The notes below the pieces were generated by a model that was given only the letters and a program-made list of their open reading frames with translations, was not told where the DNA came from and did no database searches. A DNA stretch of 64,000 bases from Pachyseris speciosa. Its lineage: Eukaryota > Cnidaria > Anthozoa > Scleractinia > Pachyseridae. Within the stretch, counting starts at the first letter, position 1; every line of letters starts with the position of its first letter. Shown here in pieces: positions 25,701 to 34,839 of this stretch. Where the stretch lies: NCBI GenBank assembly GCA_016490735.1, contig JAEMWC010000363.1, positions 43,501-107,500 of the forward strand, read 5' to 3'. The position numbers and the translations under genes were made by a program.

Positions 25701-27920
25701 CACTTCACGCACGCAATTTCGCGAGCTTGGTTCCAGATACAAGCATTTGTTTCGCGTTCTGATACTTTTTTTTTGTTTCGCCATTTGCGTCTGTTGCGAT
25801 CGGCGATTAGAGTAAATATTTAACTTTTGTTTTACGTCCCTCAATGTTGATAACGACTACAAAAAGAAAAAAAAACCACTCACTTAAGGTATCCTACACT
25901 TTGCCGTTGAGGATTGACGTATGGTTTTTGAATGTATAGTGTGTTTTAGCTTTGACTATAAAACTCTATATGCCTATATGAGTGATGTCGCATTTGTGAA
26001 AGCTTCTTAAGTAGTAGCGAAAATAAAGCCTGTATATAATTCAGGCTTGGACAGGAGTGGAACCCATGACTACCGCTGCAGTGATCTACCAATTGAGCTG
26101 ACAAGCTAACTGGAAGCTGCCTATCTTGTTGGAACTTTATGATTTCAAGTCCTTTGGATGTTCACAGTTTGCTTTTGCACCGCTGTCATCTACTGGTATC
26201 TACCAAACCAAACTCCAAAGAGTATTTGCTATTCAGGCTGGTGTGCAATTCTACTGGATTGCATGCAAAAGTATCCATTCGATCGTTTAGTTCTGAGAAA
26301 GAATAAGTGTCCAAGTTGTTGAAGCTGACTATCTACTGGTTTGGGATATACTAAAATAATTGTTTGCTGTTATTTCGGTGTACAGTGGTAACAGAAAGTT
26401 ACGGCCACTTCTACGAATAACTTTTTAAATTTGGCGAAAATTTAGCCGGTTAATCAATGCAAGCACAATTTTATCTGATTGGGATTTTAAGTCCATATAT
26501 CTTTAATAATGCCTATCAGATGCTGGTAACCACGATTATTTGTGATGAGTGTACTAACGATAATAAATACGGAGTCCTGAAAGAGTGGGTTTGCGTGATC
26601 CTGTTATCCATGAAGCTTTTATAAAGCCTGTACACGTGCATTGAATATTTAATTCATAATACACACCCTCCCGCCCCGCACCCCACCAGAGCCGACCCGG
26701 GGGGGGGGGGGGGAGATCAAACACGGCCATATCACTCCAGATCCACACACTGGCCCAGTCTTGAATTCTCACAGACCGATGTAGAGGTACTTTCTGTATC
26801 AAGCACTGAACATGGAAACATTTATAGCACGCGGTGGTGTCGTGAAAATGTACGGCGAATTTCTCTTCTTTCCCAACGATCATGCTGTTGTGGCAAACAC
26901 GAACCTGCCGTGCAGGTGTATAAGACGTGTAAGGGTCTCATTGAAATTCATTGACCCTTAACCACCTAAACGCAAACGGCGTTGCTTTTAACTTCAACTT
27001 AACAAGACCGCCATGCCTACAGAAGATTCATTCATTCGGCCAAGGACTGTTTTGAGGTCCTCAGCTACTCCAAGGATAATTAATTGTGCGCATAGGCACG
27101 TCTCTGGCCAAACTGTACGGTAGCCTTTTTAATGCGTCTGGTGTAATCCAGGGAGATCCAAATCGGAAGTTTCCATGTATTCTATGGCAACAAATGTGCC
27201 GAAGTCCCTAGTGTTGGGTTCTGACAGCGTTAACACATGTGCCTTCTGCGTTCTGGTACGAGAAAATCGCAAGCTTATTAACAGACGAACGCCTTTCAAT
27301 TTTACACAGGAAATAGTGAGTCCTCCCTTTAGAACAAGAGAGTATCGAATTGTCTGGGGTCGCCGTGAGTCACTTGTGTTATGCATGGCCGTAACACAAC
27401 CGCGTATGGTACCATAAATTATTGTGAAAAATATTAGACTGGCAGGGGAAAAATGCGCATCCAAGAACTATTTTGTAATTCCTCAATAAGGGAACTAGAG
27501 GTGTGTCAAAATCGTCCTTACTACGCCCTTCTCATTAAATGTTTATTGTAAGGAACACTTTAAGTGCAAGATTGCTGCTGCGTGACATTAAGTAATTTCG
27601 TCTCGTTTTGAAGCCAGTCGTTGTTTTGCTTCCTTTAATTGTTATTGATAAAATAATTTTAGAACGTTACGAAGTCTGAGTAGCCTGCGTGAAGACCTAA
27701 AAGTCTGAGTTGTTGTCTACTATTTGCTTATTTAAAGATGGATCGATTTTCATACTGAAAGGAAGAATTCGGTCGCAGAGTTTAGATGCAAATAGCTGAT
27801 TTACACAGGTACCTAACCAATGTCAGCAGTCGATTGGACAAATTGTTACCGCACAACGTACAATTCAGGAAAACAAAGAATTGTTTCGAGTTTAAGATAG
27901 CTGGTGGTAAGAAATTACTG

Positions 27921-27951
<31 letters not shown>

Positions 27952-30116
27952 GATAATGGACAAAATCGAGACAAGTTTATTTTGATAACCACTGTCACAT
28001 TCCCGTCATCATTTGAGCACGCCAAGTGCGACCTACTTGTCCATACGCGAACAAAAACTTCTCTACGAAGACAAATCTTCAAAGGAGCTGTAGTCCTGCC
28101 TCGTAGCAGTACTTTTAAGAACAACAAACATTAAATATTATTCTTGCAATTAAACTGTCAGTCAACTTGCCTTCGAAATGCGCTCGATTCGTTTATTTCA
28201 TTTTCCCTTTCAGGTTTTTACGCTCGCTCACGCGTGTCTAGTCATGAAATGTATTTTCTCGCGTCAAGGAATGCACGTTGCTTCAGTGCTTTCCATACAG
28301 ATGTGTTGGCATTTGTCGCCTGAGTTATTTTGACAGTCTGCGTGATTATTTGTTATCGGGTATATAAGGTGTTCTTTGCAGGTTCAAGGTCACTTGACGG
28401 CATCTCTCGCTACCGTTCTGTAAATTTTCTTGTGTTTGTTATCTTTTTTGTTGTTATATTTAATCTTTCTTTAAGGTTATTACCAGTTTTTATATTTTTG
28501 ACATTATTGTTAGCCTACGTCTTCGTTGTCTGTAGTTTGTAGTGTGTTTATCCATGTATTTTGCCCGTTTTTCTAGCTATCAATAAACGAGATGCCTATT
28601 CCTGATTCTTGTCTGCGTTTCATGGTTTCTAGAGTGAAAATGATTTGTTCTCGTTTCACTGCAGAGTGATTAGAGAACAATTCAAGCTTTCGATCAAATT
28701 TTCCCGGTTTCTAGGACAGCGGCTCAGATTCTTTCGGTGAGCCTGAGAGGTAAAGGCCAGAGCAGCCGTTCTAAGGCCGATATCAGAATAATGATGCACA
28801 ACTCAGCAACTGCAGGTAGTTTTTTTTAAAATAAAGTATTTTATGGGTCATTTTTGTCGGCCTTTCAACATCCCAGTGTTTACTTTGTAAAGATGTCACG
28901 GGTAATTTTATCTGCAAGTGCGACCCAATAGCTAAAACGCAACGTTTTAATTGTCTCGAACAAGTTCGGAGACAAACATTGTCGGCAACATCTTGGGACA
29001 TTTCAGAAATTTGTCCCAAGTGCGACCCGGGCCTAACATGTAGATATGACGAAATACGCCTTAAAATAGCCTGCGGTGCAGCCGGACTTATCACTCAAAA
29101 CCTAGTCTACCGGTGGTTTGCACTGTCTGCGACACAGGCTACCTTAAAAAGGTGATAGTTATTAACAGTTCTAGACTTATTAAAAAAGTCTATGAAATAT
29201 CCAGAGCTATCCATAGTATAAGCTACTCTAAATAAAATGTCTTCAATTTGGACTTAAAACGTTCAAAATTGTCCTCCTCCTTTATTACACTCGGCAATTT
29301 ACTCCAGAGTGATAGTGCAGCAGCAGTGAAAGCCCTGTCACCAAGTTTCGTGGACAGTGGCCTACCCCCCTGACAAAAGTTCAGAATTGGAATAAAAGCG
29401 AAGACCATAAGTGGAGAGAGTCTTAACATCATTAACATGAATAAGATTAAAAATGTAGTCAGGTGCTTGACCGTGTATGGCGTCAAAAGTAAAAGAAAGG
29501 ATATCGAGTTGAACACGGTGAAATGATCGAAAGTACCGAGTTTCAGTCCAGGGTGAATCCAGTCTAGAGAGTCCCTATTTCGTGATCTATCAGCAAAGCA
29601 ATCTGTTGCTTTTATACTTTATAGACTGTTACTATATAACGGCGTTCTCAGTTGATGGCATGGTAACTTTATGGGTTAAGGTTTAAGTAAAACTTAATGT
29701 ATTAATTTTTGTGAATGCCAAACTCTCACCTCTATCGTGTTGAGTCGCTCGTGGGTTTTCTTGATAAGAGCTGTAACTAGTAATGGAGCCTCCACGGCGC
29801 TCTGACTATCGCGGCGAAATTTCTGAAGCTCTTGGACGCGTTTCTGTATTTCAAATGAAGTTCTCTGAGCCTCTACACTAGGCTGGATGATTGAGATTTT
29901 GTCTTTGCGATCTTTGCGTGACCCAACTGGCTTCGGTAGTTTTGGAATCGAGGGGTCGTTGTCAAAGTTAATATCGATGTTTATGATGGATTTGTCGTAA
30001 GCCATTCCTGCTTTTGATTTGAAGATCAAACTTGTAATCCTGTGAATAAAGTCGTATGAATTAGCGTCCATGATTTGCGCGAAAGGTGAAATAGATGCTT
30101 GAATCAATGGTTCCAT
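8353..30116 (-). CDS. CNBD2: CNBD2-like protein, cyclic nucleotide-binding domain-containing, 632 aa, 21 exons
   Basis: Exons (minus strand, 5' to 3'): 30116-29730, 25419-25396, 24105-24035, 22052-21926, 21566-21498, 21410-21328, 20940-20867, 20836-20774, 20410-20328, 19561-19529, 17932-17874, 16868-16791, 15123-15063, 13195-13102, 12486-12449, 11963-11912, 10912-10815, 10468-10331, 9602-9552, 8791-8702, 8478-8353. They sum to 1,899 bases with no phase conflict. The start ATG has the context GACCATGG. Order of parts: a novel N-terminus, an amphipathic helix (FTWAARVVHVLVSSCMRW), cNBD 1 (GRVLACQGRVPERFYYVLSG, MSFGEL, EVLVLDKEDFMELM), then cNBD 2 (KDTVIVKDSNDTPYFYIVKS, GRCKVARK, ISEGAECIMINKRFF). 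A 150-residue charged insert splits cNBD 2. CNBD2 is known for a sperm/ciliary role; cAMP binding here is doubtful because the first phosphate-binding cassette lacks the usual ALL...R.A stretch. The gene identity is inferred from architecture; another cNBD protein is possible. Confidence 0.75.
9316..9358. repeat. (TTA)n microsatellite
   Basis: About 14 TTA units follow AATAAAG. This is the usual look of a poly-A/LINE-type tail, but no retroelement body was recognised upstream. Confidence 0.9.
9944..9979. repeat. (GCAGT)n short tandem repeat
   Basis: AGTGC pentamers repeat six to seven times, with degenerate GCAAT/GGAAT units on both sides (about 9885-9980). Confidence 0.85.
11270..11638 (+). 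mobile_element. 3' fragment of a CR1/L2-like non-LTR retrotransposon
   Basis: One frame reads SDSLLLATPL, a stop, then DRSFQVVALALWNVLPRETR and FKCHLKTHLFKEAFY, ending in TAA at 11438-11440. The pattern D.SF.VVA..LWN.LP...R and FK..LKTHLF is the end of the reverse-transcriptase ORF in CR1/L2 elements. A (TTA)n tail closes it at about 11623-11638. The internal stop and 5' truncation show a dead copy, in a CNBD2-like intron. Confidence 0.8.
12333..12415. repeat. Short foldback with AACCTCG ends
   Basis: CAACCTCGTTCCCAAGG pairs with CCCTGGAACCGAGGTTG, and the interior CCTCTTCC...GGAAAGAGG also pairs. A shorter relative lies at 36058-36090. Confidence 0.7.
13599..14279. repeat. 681-bp foldback element with ~320-bp arms
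   Basis: The arms run 13599-13930 and 13950-14279. Examples of pairing are TGTATGTGTAGTTATAAGCTT (in shorter blocks) with its complement near 14230-14258, and GCTGAAAGCTTCCTTGTGTG near 13888 with CACACAAGGAAGCTTTCAGC near 13976. The arms have drifted by substitutions and small gaps. Confidence 0.85.
14339..14857. repeat. 519-bp foldback element with ~250-bp arms
   Basis: TTATCACGGTTTCAGACGCC near 14348 pairs with GGCGTCTGAAACCGTGATAA near 14829. Near the centre CATACATTCGTCTGT pairs with ACAGACGAATGTATG. It abuts the previous foldback, and both lie inside the outer element. Confidence 0.85.
15543..15592. repeat. Short AGATACACTT tandem repeat
   Basis: CAGATACACTTAGATACA recurs three times with small changes. 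A (GAT)n run follows at about 15806-15830. Confidence 0.8.
15912..16344 (+). mobile_element. MITE family B, copy 1, 6-bp target duplication ACAGAT
   Basis: The ends CAGGGGTACCCAACGA and TCGTTGGGTGCCCCTG form 16-bp inverted repeats. ACAGAT flanks both sides (15906-15911 and 16345-16350). The 433-bp body matches the copies at 23408 and 41506, which lie in the opposite orientation, over nearly its whole length. Confidence 0.9.
16345..16715. repeat. Triplet-rich low-complexity DNA
   Basis: GGTAGT/GGTGGT units run at about 16352-16412, and GTC/GGT/AGC triplets at about 16609-16712. The apparent Ser/Gly-rich reading frame here is a product of the repeat. Confidence 0.8.
19217..19353. repeat. 137-bp foldback with CAGGCTT hairpin core
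   Basis: GTGAGTGATCATCGCAGTTATGAAC pairs (in blocks) with GTTCATAACTGGGATGATCACTCAC. Inside, CAGGCTTGTA...TACAAGCCTG makes a second hairpin. The tail CAGGCTTTATTTTC is shared with the SINE-like piece at about 26.0 kb. Confidence 0.8.
19640..20118. mobile_element. MITE family A, two adjacent copies
   Basis: One copy spans about 19640-19915 (ending ACACTCAATTGAAAACTGCT) and a truncated one about 19934-20118 (ending ACACTCAATTGAAAACC). They share ATTGGTTTTGGTTTTGCTTC-type blocks and GCGCGGGAAAAT with copy 1. They lie between CNBD2-like exons 9 and 10. Confidence 0.75.
20555..20576. repeat. Poly-G tract
   Basis: About 22 consecutive G residues. The length may be unreliable in the assembly. Confidence 0.9.
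20999..21160. repeat. (AATG)n tetranucleotide microsatellite
   Basis: GAATGAAT/GATTGATT units run for about 160 bases between CNBD2-like exons 7 and 6. Confidence 0.95.
22183..22262. mobile_element. DNA-transposon end fragment (CAGTCGAACCTGTATTAAGC)
   Basis: The sequence starts CAGTCGAACCTGTATTAAGC and carries inverted CCGCTTAATATAATACAGGTT plus CTCAATACAGGTT. This is typical of pogo/Tigger-type ends with repeated subterminal motifs. No matching far end was found, so it is partial. Confidence 0.5.
22627..22979. repeat. Foldback element with TATATATA-containing arms
   Basis: CTTGTATTATCTTTAAAAGT pairs with ACTTTTAAAGATAATACAAG. The inner arms GTTATATATATGGGTTATTG and CAATAACCCATATATATAAC pair perfectly around 22695-22870. 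The right arm holds an extra ~45 bases (about 22915-22958) absent from the left arm. Confidence 0.9.
23408..23860 (-). mobile_element. MITE family B, copy 2, 6-bp target duplication ACATTC
   Basis: The ends are CAGGGGCACCCAACGA and GCTGGGTGCCCCTG. ACATTC stands on both sides (23402-23407, 23861-23866). The body is the reverse complement of copy 1. It lies in the intron between CNBD2-like exons 4 and 3. Confidence 0.9.
26042..26110 (-). mobile_element. tRNA-derived SINE-like fragment
   Basis: On the minus strand CAGCTCAATTGGTAGA resembles a tRNA D-arm/A box and GGTTCCACTCC resembles a B box, about 35 bases apart. It is followed by CAAGCCTGAA and a CAGGCTTTATTTTC tail. No full acceptor stem is seen, so this is a SINE or tRNA relic rather than a tRNA gene. 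Confidence 0.55.
28157..28690 (+). mobile_element. Possible solo LTR
   Basis: A TATA-like GGGTATATAAGG near 28358 and a CAATAAACGAG poly-A-type signal near 28581 are spaced as in an LTR promoter and R region. No second copy, primer-binding site or gag/pol frame is present. The ends are guesses. Confidence 0.25.
29223..29600 (-). mobile_element. 3' fragment of a non-LTR retrotransposon
   Basis: The minus-strand frame ends GDRAFTAAALSLWSKLPSVI then FERFKSKLKTFYLE and a stop. The pattern G.RAF..AA..LW..LP..I and FK..LKT is the end of a CR1/L2-type reverse-transcriptase ORF. It is 5'-truncated, in intron 1 of the CNBD2-like gene. Confidence 0.75.
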
Positions 30117-32703
30117 GGTCAGCAAGTCGCAAGTTCGTGAAGCCGCTCTGTCACTTGAATTGTCGAGTTGTACAGGTAGTGTTCATCACTGTCACTCAAG
30201 AGGCCGGAAGATTGATATACTGTACCACGATAACATACCAAACTAACACTTGATCAAACAAACACAAGTTTCTAACGACATGGTTTGAGATAATTGAACT
30301 AATGTGTTTATAATGACTCGCAGATTTTGGCTTCGTATATTTGTCAGATCAGACAAGCACATCGTGTAATTTGACTCACCTTCAGTATATCCGCCAAATC
30401 CTTTTGGCTTCCATAGCAACTTCCAGATCAGTTTTCATACTATAAACCTATTCAAATTCGGTGGAGAAAATCTGGCTATTTTCTTAGCGCGCTAGCAAAT
30501 CCTTGCCACATTCTACTTCAACCTCGTTACATTTTACAACCGGCGAACTCCGTCTCCTCGCTACTCAATCTTAGCAACGCCGAAGAAGAGTTAAGTAAAC
30601 TTAAACAGGAATTTAGGACTTGTACCGGAATCACGTTTTGAACTTCACATGAATGAGTAGCGTTCTGAAAGGTCAAGAGATCACTTTGCTAGCGAGCAAA
30701 CACAAATCTGCTGGCTGTAAAGTCTAGAGTTCAATTTATCAATTGGACATCACTTGACAGACATAAAAGAAACTTGCGGCAAAATAACTTCAGAATTATA
30801 ATGATACCCAGTCAGTGTTTGAGCCTCCAGGGAATGTTTGCTTTTTGCGGCAACAATTAAGGCAAGCACTCTTTTGTTTGTTCGCCATTTCGCGGGTAGT
30901 TGATAAAAGAATACCGCAAATTTTTTGTAGTCTTTTGTATCGTGAAGCAATTGTTGCTTCGCTATGGGAGCACAGAGGATTAGTTAAAAAAAAATATTGC
31001 TCGCAGAAAATTTTACATTAGTTTGAAACAAGGATAAAACATAAAATTTTATAAGGGACATTCGCAGGTGCTAAACTGGACGTGAGTTGTTTACTTGATT
31101 ACTGCGCGAGTTTGCGAGCTAGCCCACGCGTGACGACCACGCTTTGTGCGTCACAGTTAGCAACAGTGTAATAACTTCAAACAAATGGATGAGGATTATT
31201 AGAAAATCAATAGACGTCAAGGAGCACAGATGGAAAGCAGCACGTTTCTTACTTTGAAATGCTAAATAAACGCGCGCGGGACCATTATACATTTGACACA
31301 TTGAAAAATTCCTGTTGGTGGCATATGCATGCAAGCGAAACAAGTGTAAAGCCGGTAAACTATAATTTCGTATGCATGCAACGATGCATGCAAATTTACT
31401 CAGCGGAGGATATCAATCTTAAAATCAAAGATCGGCGTCTGGAGCCTATGTAAGATGGCAGTAAAATGTACGACATGGTTACGTTGGAAGTGGGTACTTG
31501 AGATTTAATATACCAACCACGGGAACAAGCTTCTGTCTTTAACAATTCCTGTCATTCCCGGGTCGGAAGATTCCATTCACATAGAGGGAAACCAGTGTCG
31601 ATCAAACTAGGTTCGAAAGTCAAGTGCTTTGTCATAACTTCAACTTTCAAATTTTTAATAGTTCCTGTGCGGTCTACTTTAATTGCTTGAAAGTTAAATC
31701 TTACTTGTATCCGTCTTTTATCACCAACTTATTTAAAAATGATTGTGTCGGCAAATTGACTTTGTCTGTGTTAGCGAATCAACTTAAACTGTAGGCAAAT
31801 CGACTTGAAGGCGAAACGAAATGCACTCGCGATTCGTTAGATGCAATTTGCAAAAAGCATACTAAGTTGTGTTTTAAGACAGTGTTCACTTTGGAATTTC
31901 AGCTACAAACACAACAATTACAACAACCGGTATGTAACGAAACGTAAACCAAAGGCAGCCACATGGATTTGTCTTCTCCACGGAGCCGGCAGTCTTCTCT
32001 TGAGCAAAGCAGTCCACTGACGAGCAATTCCCAATATGCCAAATTGTGCGACGCCACAAGACAAGAACAACCACAGTTGCGCAATGATTTGAGATGAATT
32101 CGAAGTGTTGTCTGTCGTTTGATATGACAGAATTTTCCTTTGTTTGCCAGTTAGACATTTCACTTCACCGGTTTGCTGTGTTGGTTTTTTGTTCACTCAT
32201 ACTGAACGCGAGGTTTGGCACAATTGTTTTCTAGTTTTGTTTTTGCTGTACACGTACCCTGCAGGCGCGCCGCTCCAAAGGGCCACTTTGTTCCAACTCA
32301 TGATCAGTGTTTGTACCGCACCAAACCGAAATGATTCGCAAACCATGTCAATAGGCTTTTAAGGTTTTACGTACGAAACTTAATCAAGAATATGTGATCA
32401 GCTTGGGCCGTTTGGTTCCGTTGGTTTTGGTGCCGGAAAAAAGAAATTATCCAGTACTGAATGGAAACATTGCCTCGTCCGTATTGCTTGGACCTAGAAA
32501 ACTGGAAAAGAAACATGGAGGCATTTCCAGTGCGCGCACTAACAAATGAACTTTAAACACCAACCACTGAAACTTGCCGTTGTCTATATTATCGCTCAAA
32601 TAACGAGATAACAGAGTACACTTGTGGCCCGTACAAGAAGGACCTGTCCATTCCTGAGAAATGCGTATATAAAGCCAGTTGTATGGCCATAGTGACATTT
32701 TAT
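30117..32703. other. Intergenic region upstream of the CNBD2-like gene
   Basis: This lies between the CNBD2-like start and the SERINC-like stop. Short frames at 31886-32196 and 32447-32698 (minus) show no recognisable family and look like chance. No clear repeat was resolved. ATGCATGCAA palindromes cluster at about 31323-31392. Confidence 0.4.
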
Positions 32704-34827
32704 CTAGTGAAAATAAACTGGTGTCAAGGTCCCAAGACTTTCTAAAGAAGACAAATGAAGAATTTCAGCCAACAGCAGTACTAACTCACCGACTGAAGAC
32801 GCGCAAATAAGCAATGCCCCTCCCGACCCATAAGGATGAGAATCGGCGAACAGGAGGGGGCCGTCCTTGTCGAAGAGAAAGACCCCGGATCTAGAATCTC
32901 TGACAAATATCACTGCCAATCTGTTGTTAACTTTGCGCAATCTTTCGAGTTGAAACAAAATCGTGACAGTCTCTGTTTCCGAAACAAAGCTAACCGGGAG
33001 AGAGTAACCGAGATTTTTAATCCTCAGCTCGTCTTCAAATTCTTCAAACACGTCTTCTACCGACAAATAAATGGCACCTTTCTGCTTGGAGTTTATAAGC
33101 TTGTCATACAACCTGTTCCCATCCGCAATGCAGCTGCTAAATAAGTTAACCCAAGTTTCATTGAGGTTTTCTGCGTTTGGAGGTTTAAGATCACTGTTGC
33201 AGCAAAAGGCCTTCGCTATCAATACAGCGATTATCGTACAAGCATTACTCCCACTCCTGCCACCATAAAAAGACTGACAAATTTCTTTTGGAAACTGGTA
33301 AAAAGTAATGGATGTATCTCGAATTTTTCTACATTTTATTGTCAAGTTATCAGTTTTGCCTTGTGAAGAGATTTCGCGTTTTCCTTCAGAGTCGTATCTG
33401 GATGTCAAAATCTTGCAAGCCTGTGGTAAGTTGACCTCATAAACACTGTAGTCATCTATGTTAGTGACCTCGGAGAATTTGTCATCGCAACTTTTATTGG
33501 TAAAACTACCTGGAAATGAACCATGACTTTTGATTGCTTGCTCTTGTAATATGCTGGAATATTTATCAGATAAACCTTGTGGTTGCGCATCGATAGTGTG
33601 TATTTCCTTTCTCACTATTATAGCGTAGATCATTATGCAAATATATACCACAACGGGAACACAACAGGTGACTGCAGCAACTATCTCCGCTGTCTTCCAA
33701 TGAGCCTGCAGTCCAATCAGCACGAGTTCTTCCTTTGTCGAAAATCTGCTTGTAACCGGACCATTCCAGTTTGTTATAGTTGTCAGCGTGTACAAAGATG
33801 CAGTGAACATAAGGAAATGAAATGCTGGATACATGTATGTTTCATTCTTTCTGACAGTTTCAACTTCACCTTGGCAGCTTTCAATATTTGGGTCTCTCAA
33901 AAGACCAAGCATAAACGAATTTTCATCGCCACGCAAACATTTATAGAACAGTACTGTATGCATGGCAAGGCAAGCTAGAATAGCTCTGAAATTTACACCA
34001 ACAGAAAGACCCTCAACAGAAAGGAAAGTTGCGCTCAGGTTACATCCGGGATTATCTTGCGTTGAAAGCGCAATTATCAGAAACATGACAGAATGGAAAG
34101 TTGTTACTGCGCATGGTAGGAAAATAACCGCTGGCTGAATGTCAGGTCTTATTCGCGGATGCAGGGAGATAGCAAAGGCGATAAAACACTCTCCCAAATT
34201 GAGCGCTATGAAAATATCACTCCACGTGCAATCCTCTGTTGATGTAGTGACAAGCATGTAGATTACAACACAAAAGCTGAAAACCAGCAAATCGAATGAT
34301 GCCAATGCAGTCAAACACCTGATAACCCTGGAAGGAAGTGTGCGATTGCTTTGTTCTTGTTTTGAAATTGCCAGTACCATTGAGGCCTCTGCGAAATCTA
34401 CAAACAATACAAACTGACAAACGATAAAGATTGATCCGCCAATCAACGCAACGTAGGAAGAATAGAGGATAAAATAATTTCCCTGTGGTATAGAGAAAGT
34501 CCCAACATGAGAAACAGTGAAAACAACAAGCTTAAAAATCCAGCAGTGGTCGTGAAGCCGCTCGCGAAATTCGTGGAAGTTTGGAAGGAGGGAACACGTC
34601 AAGAAGAAATGGTACAACGCAACGGCGAGAAAAATCCTATGAACAATTTCATAGCTCAACACTTCATGACAAGTCTTTTGGTCCAAAATGCTGTGGCAAG
34701 CGAACATTCCCCTGATGAATGTGGTTTCTAGCAACTTTTCCTTGATGCCGGGGATTAACAAAATTAATATTCCCATCGTCCAAAGGAACAGAGAACTCTC
34801 ATAAATAATACGGGCTTGTTTGCTCAT
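32704..34827 (-). CDS. SERINC-like membrane protein with extra C-terminal domain, 707 aa, single exon
   Basis: One uninterrupted frame; start chosen at ATG 34827 because an in-frame TAG lies upstream and no earlier ATG intervenes. Residues about 1-410 follow the serine incorporator (TDE1) family: ARIIYESS, FKLVVFTVSHVGTFSIPQGN, VCQFVLFVDFAEAS, ALNLGECFIAFAISLHPRIR and FHFLMFTASLYTLTTITNW, with about ten hydrophobic segments. SERINCs are multi-span proteins that act as lipid scramblases and, in some members, restrict viruses. The Cys-rich N-terminus usual in the family is absent. Residues about 411-707 are soluble and not part of known SERINCs as I recall them. They contain GGRSGSNACTIIAVL (Cys about 530) and LLFADSHPYGSGGA (Asp 662, His 664), spaced as in some Cys/His hydrolase folds; this is inference. 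A lack of introns beside heavily split neighbours suggests a retrocopy or an old single-exon family. Confidence 0.8.
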   Translation of the reverse strand: MSKQARIIYESSLFLWTMGILILLIPGIKEKLLETTFIRGMFACHSILDQKTCHEVLSYEIVHRIFLAVALYHFFLTCSLLPNFHEFRERLHDHCWIFKLVVFTVSHVGTFSIPQGNYFILYSSYVALIGGSIFIVCQFVLFVDFAEASMVLAISKQEQSNRTLPSRVIRCLTALASFDLLVFSFCVVIYMLVTTSTEDCTWSDIFIALNLGECFIAFAISLHPRIRPDIQPAVIFLPCAVTTFHSVMFLIIALSTQDNPGCNLSATFLSVEGLSVGVNFRAILACLAMHTVLFYKCLRGDENSFMLGLLRDPNIESCQGEVETVRKNETYMYPAFHFLMFTASLYTLTTITNWNGPVTSRFSTKEELVLIGLQAHWKTAEIVAAVTCCVPVVVYICIMIYAIIVRKEIHTIDAQPQGLSDKYSSILQEQAIKSHGSFPGSFTNKSCDDKFSEVTNIDDYSVYEVNLPQACKILTSRYDSEGKREISSQGKTDNLTIKCRKIRDTSITFYQFPKEICQSFYGGRSGSNACTIIAVLIAKAFCCNSDLKPPNAENLNETWVNLFSSCIADGNRLYDKLINSKQKGAIYLSVEDVFEEFEDELRIKNLGYSLPVSFVSETETVTILFQLERLRKVNNRLAVIFVRDSRSGVFLFDKDGPLLFADSHPYGSGGALLICASSVGELVLLLAEILHLSSLESLGTLTPVYFH

Positions 34828-34839
34828 TCTATACAACAC

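Larger units (their letters stand above)
25420..29729. other. Large first intron of the CNBD2-like gene
   Basis: It holds the SINE-like piece (26042-26110), a poly-G run at 26699-26713, an (AATGAT)n run at 27924-27957, an LTR-like segment (28157-28690) and a LINE relic (29223-29600). The open frames at 25521-25844 and 27129-27464 have no recognised homology. Confidence 0.5.
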
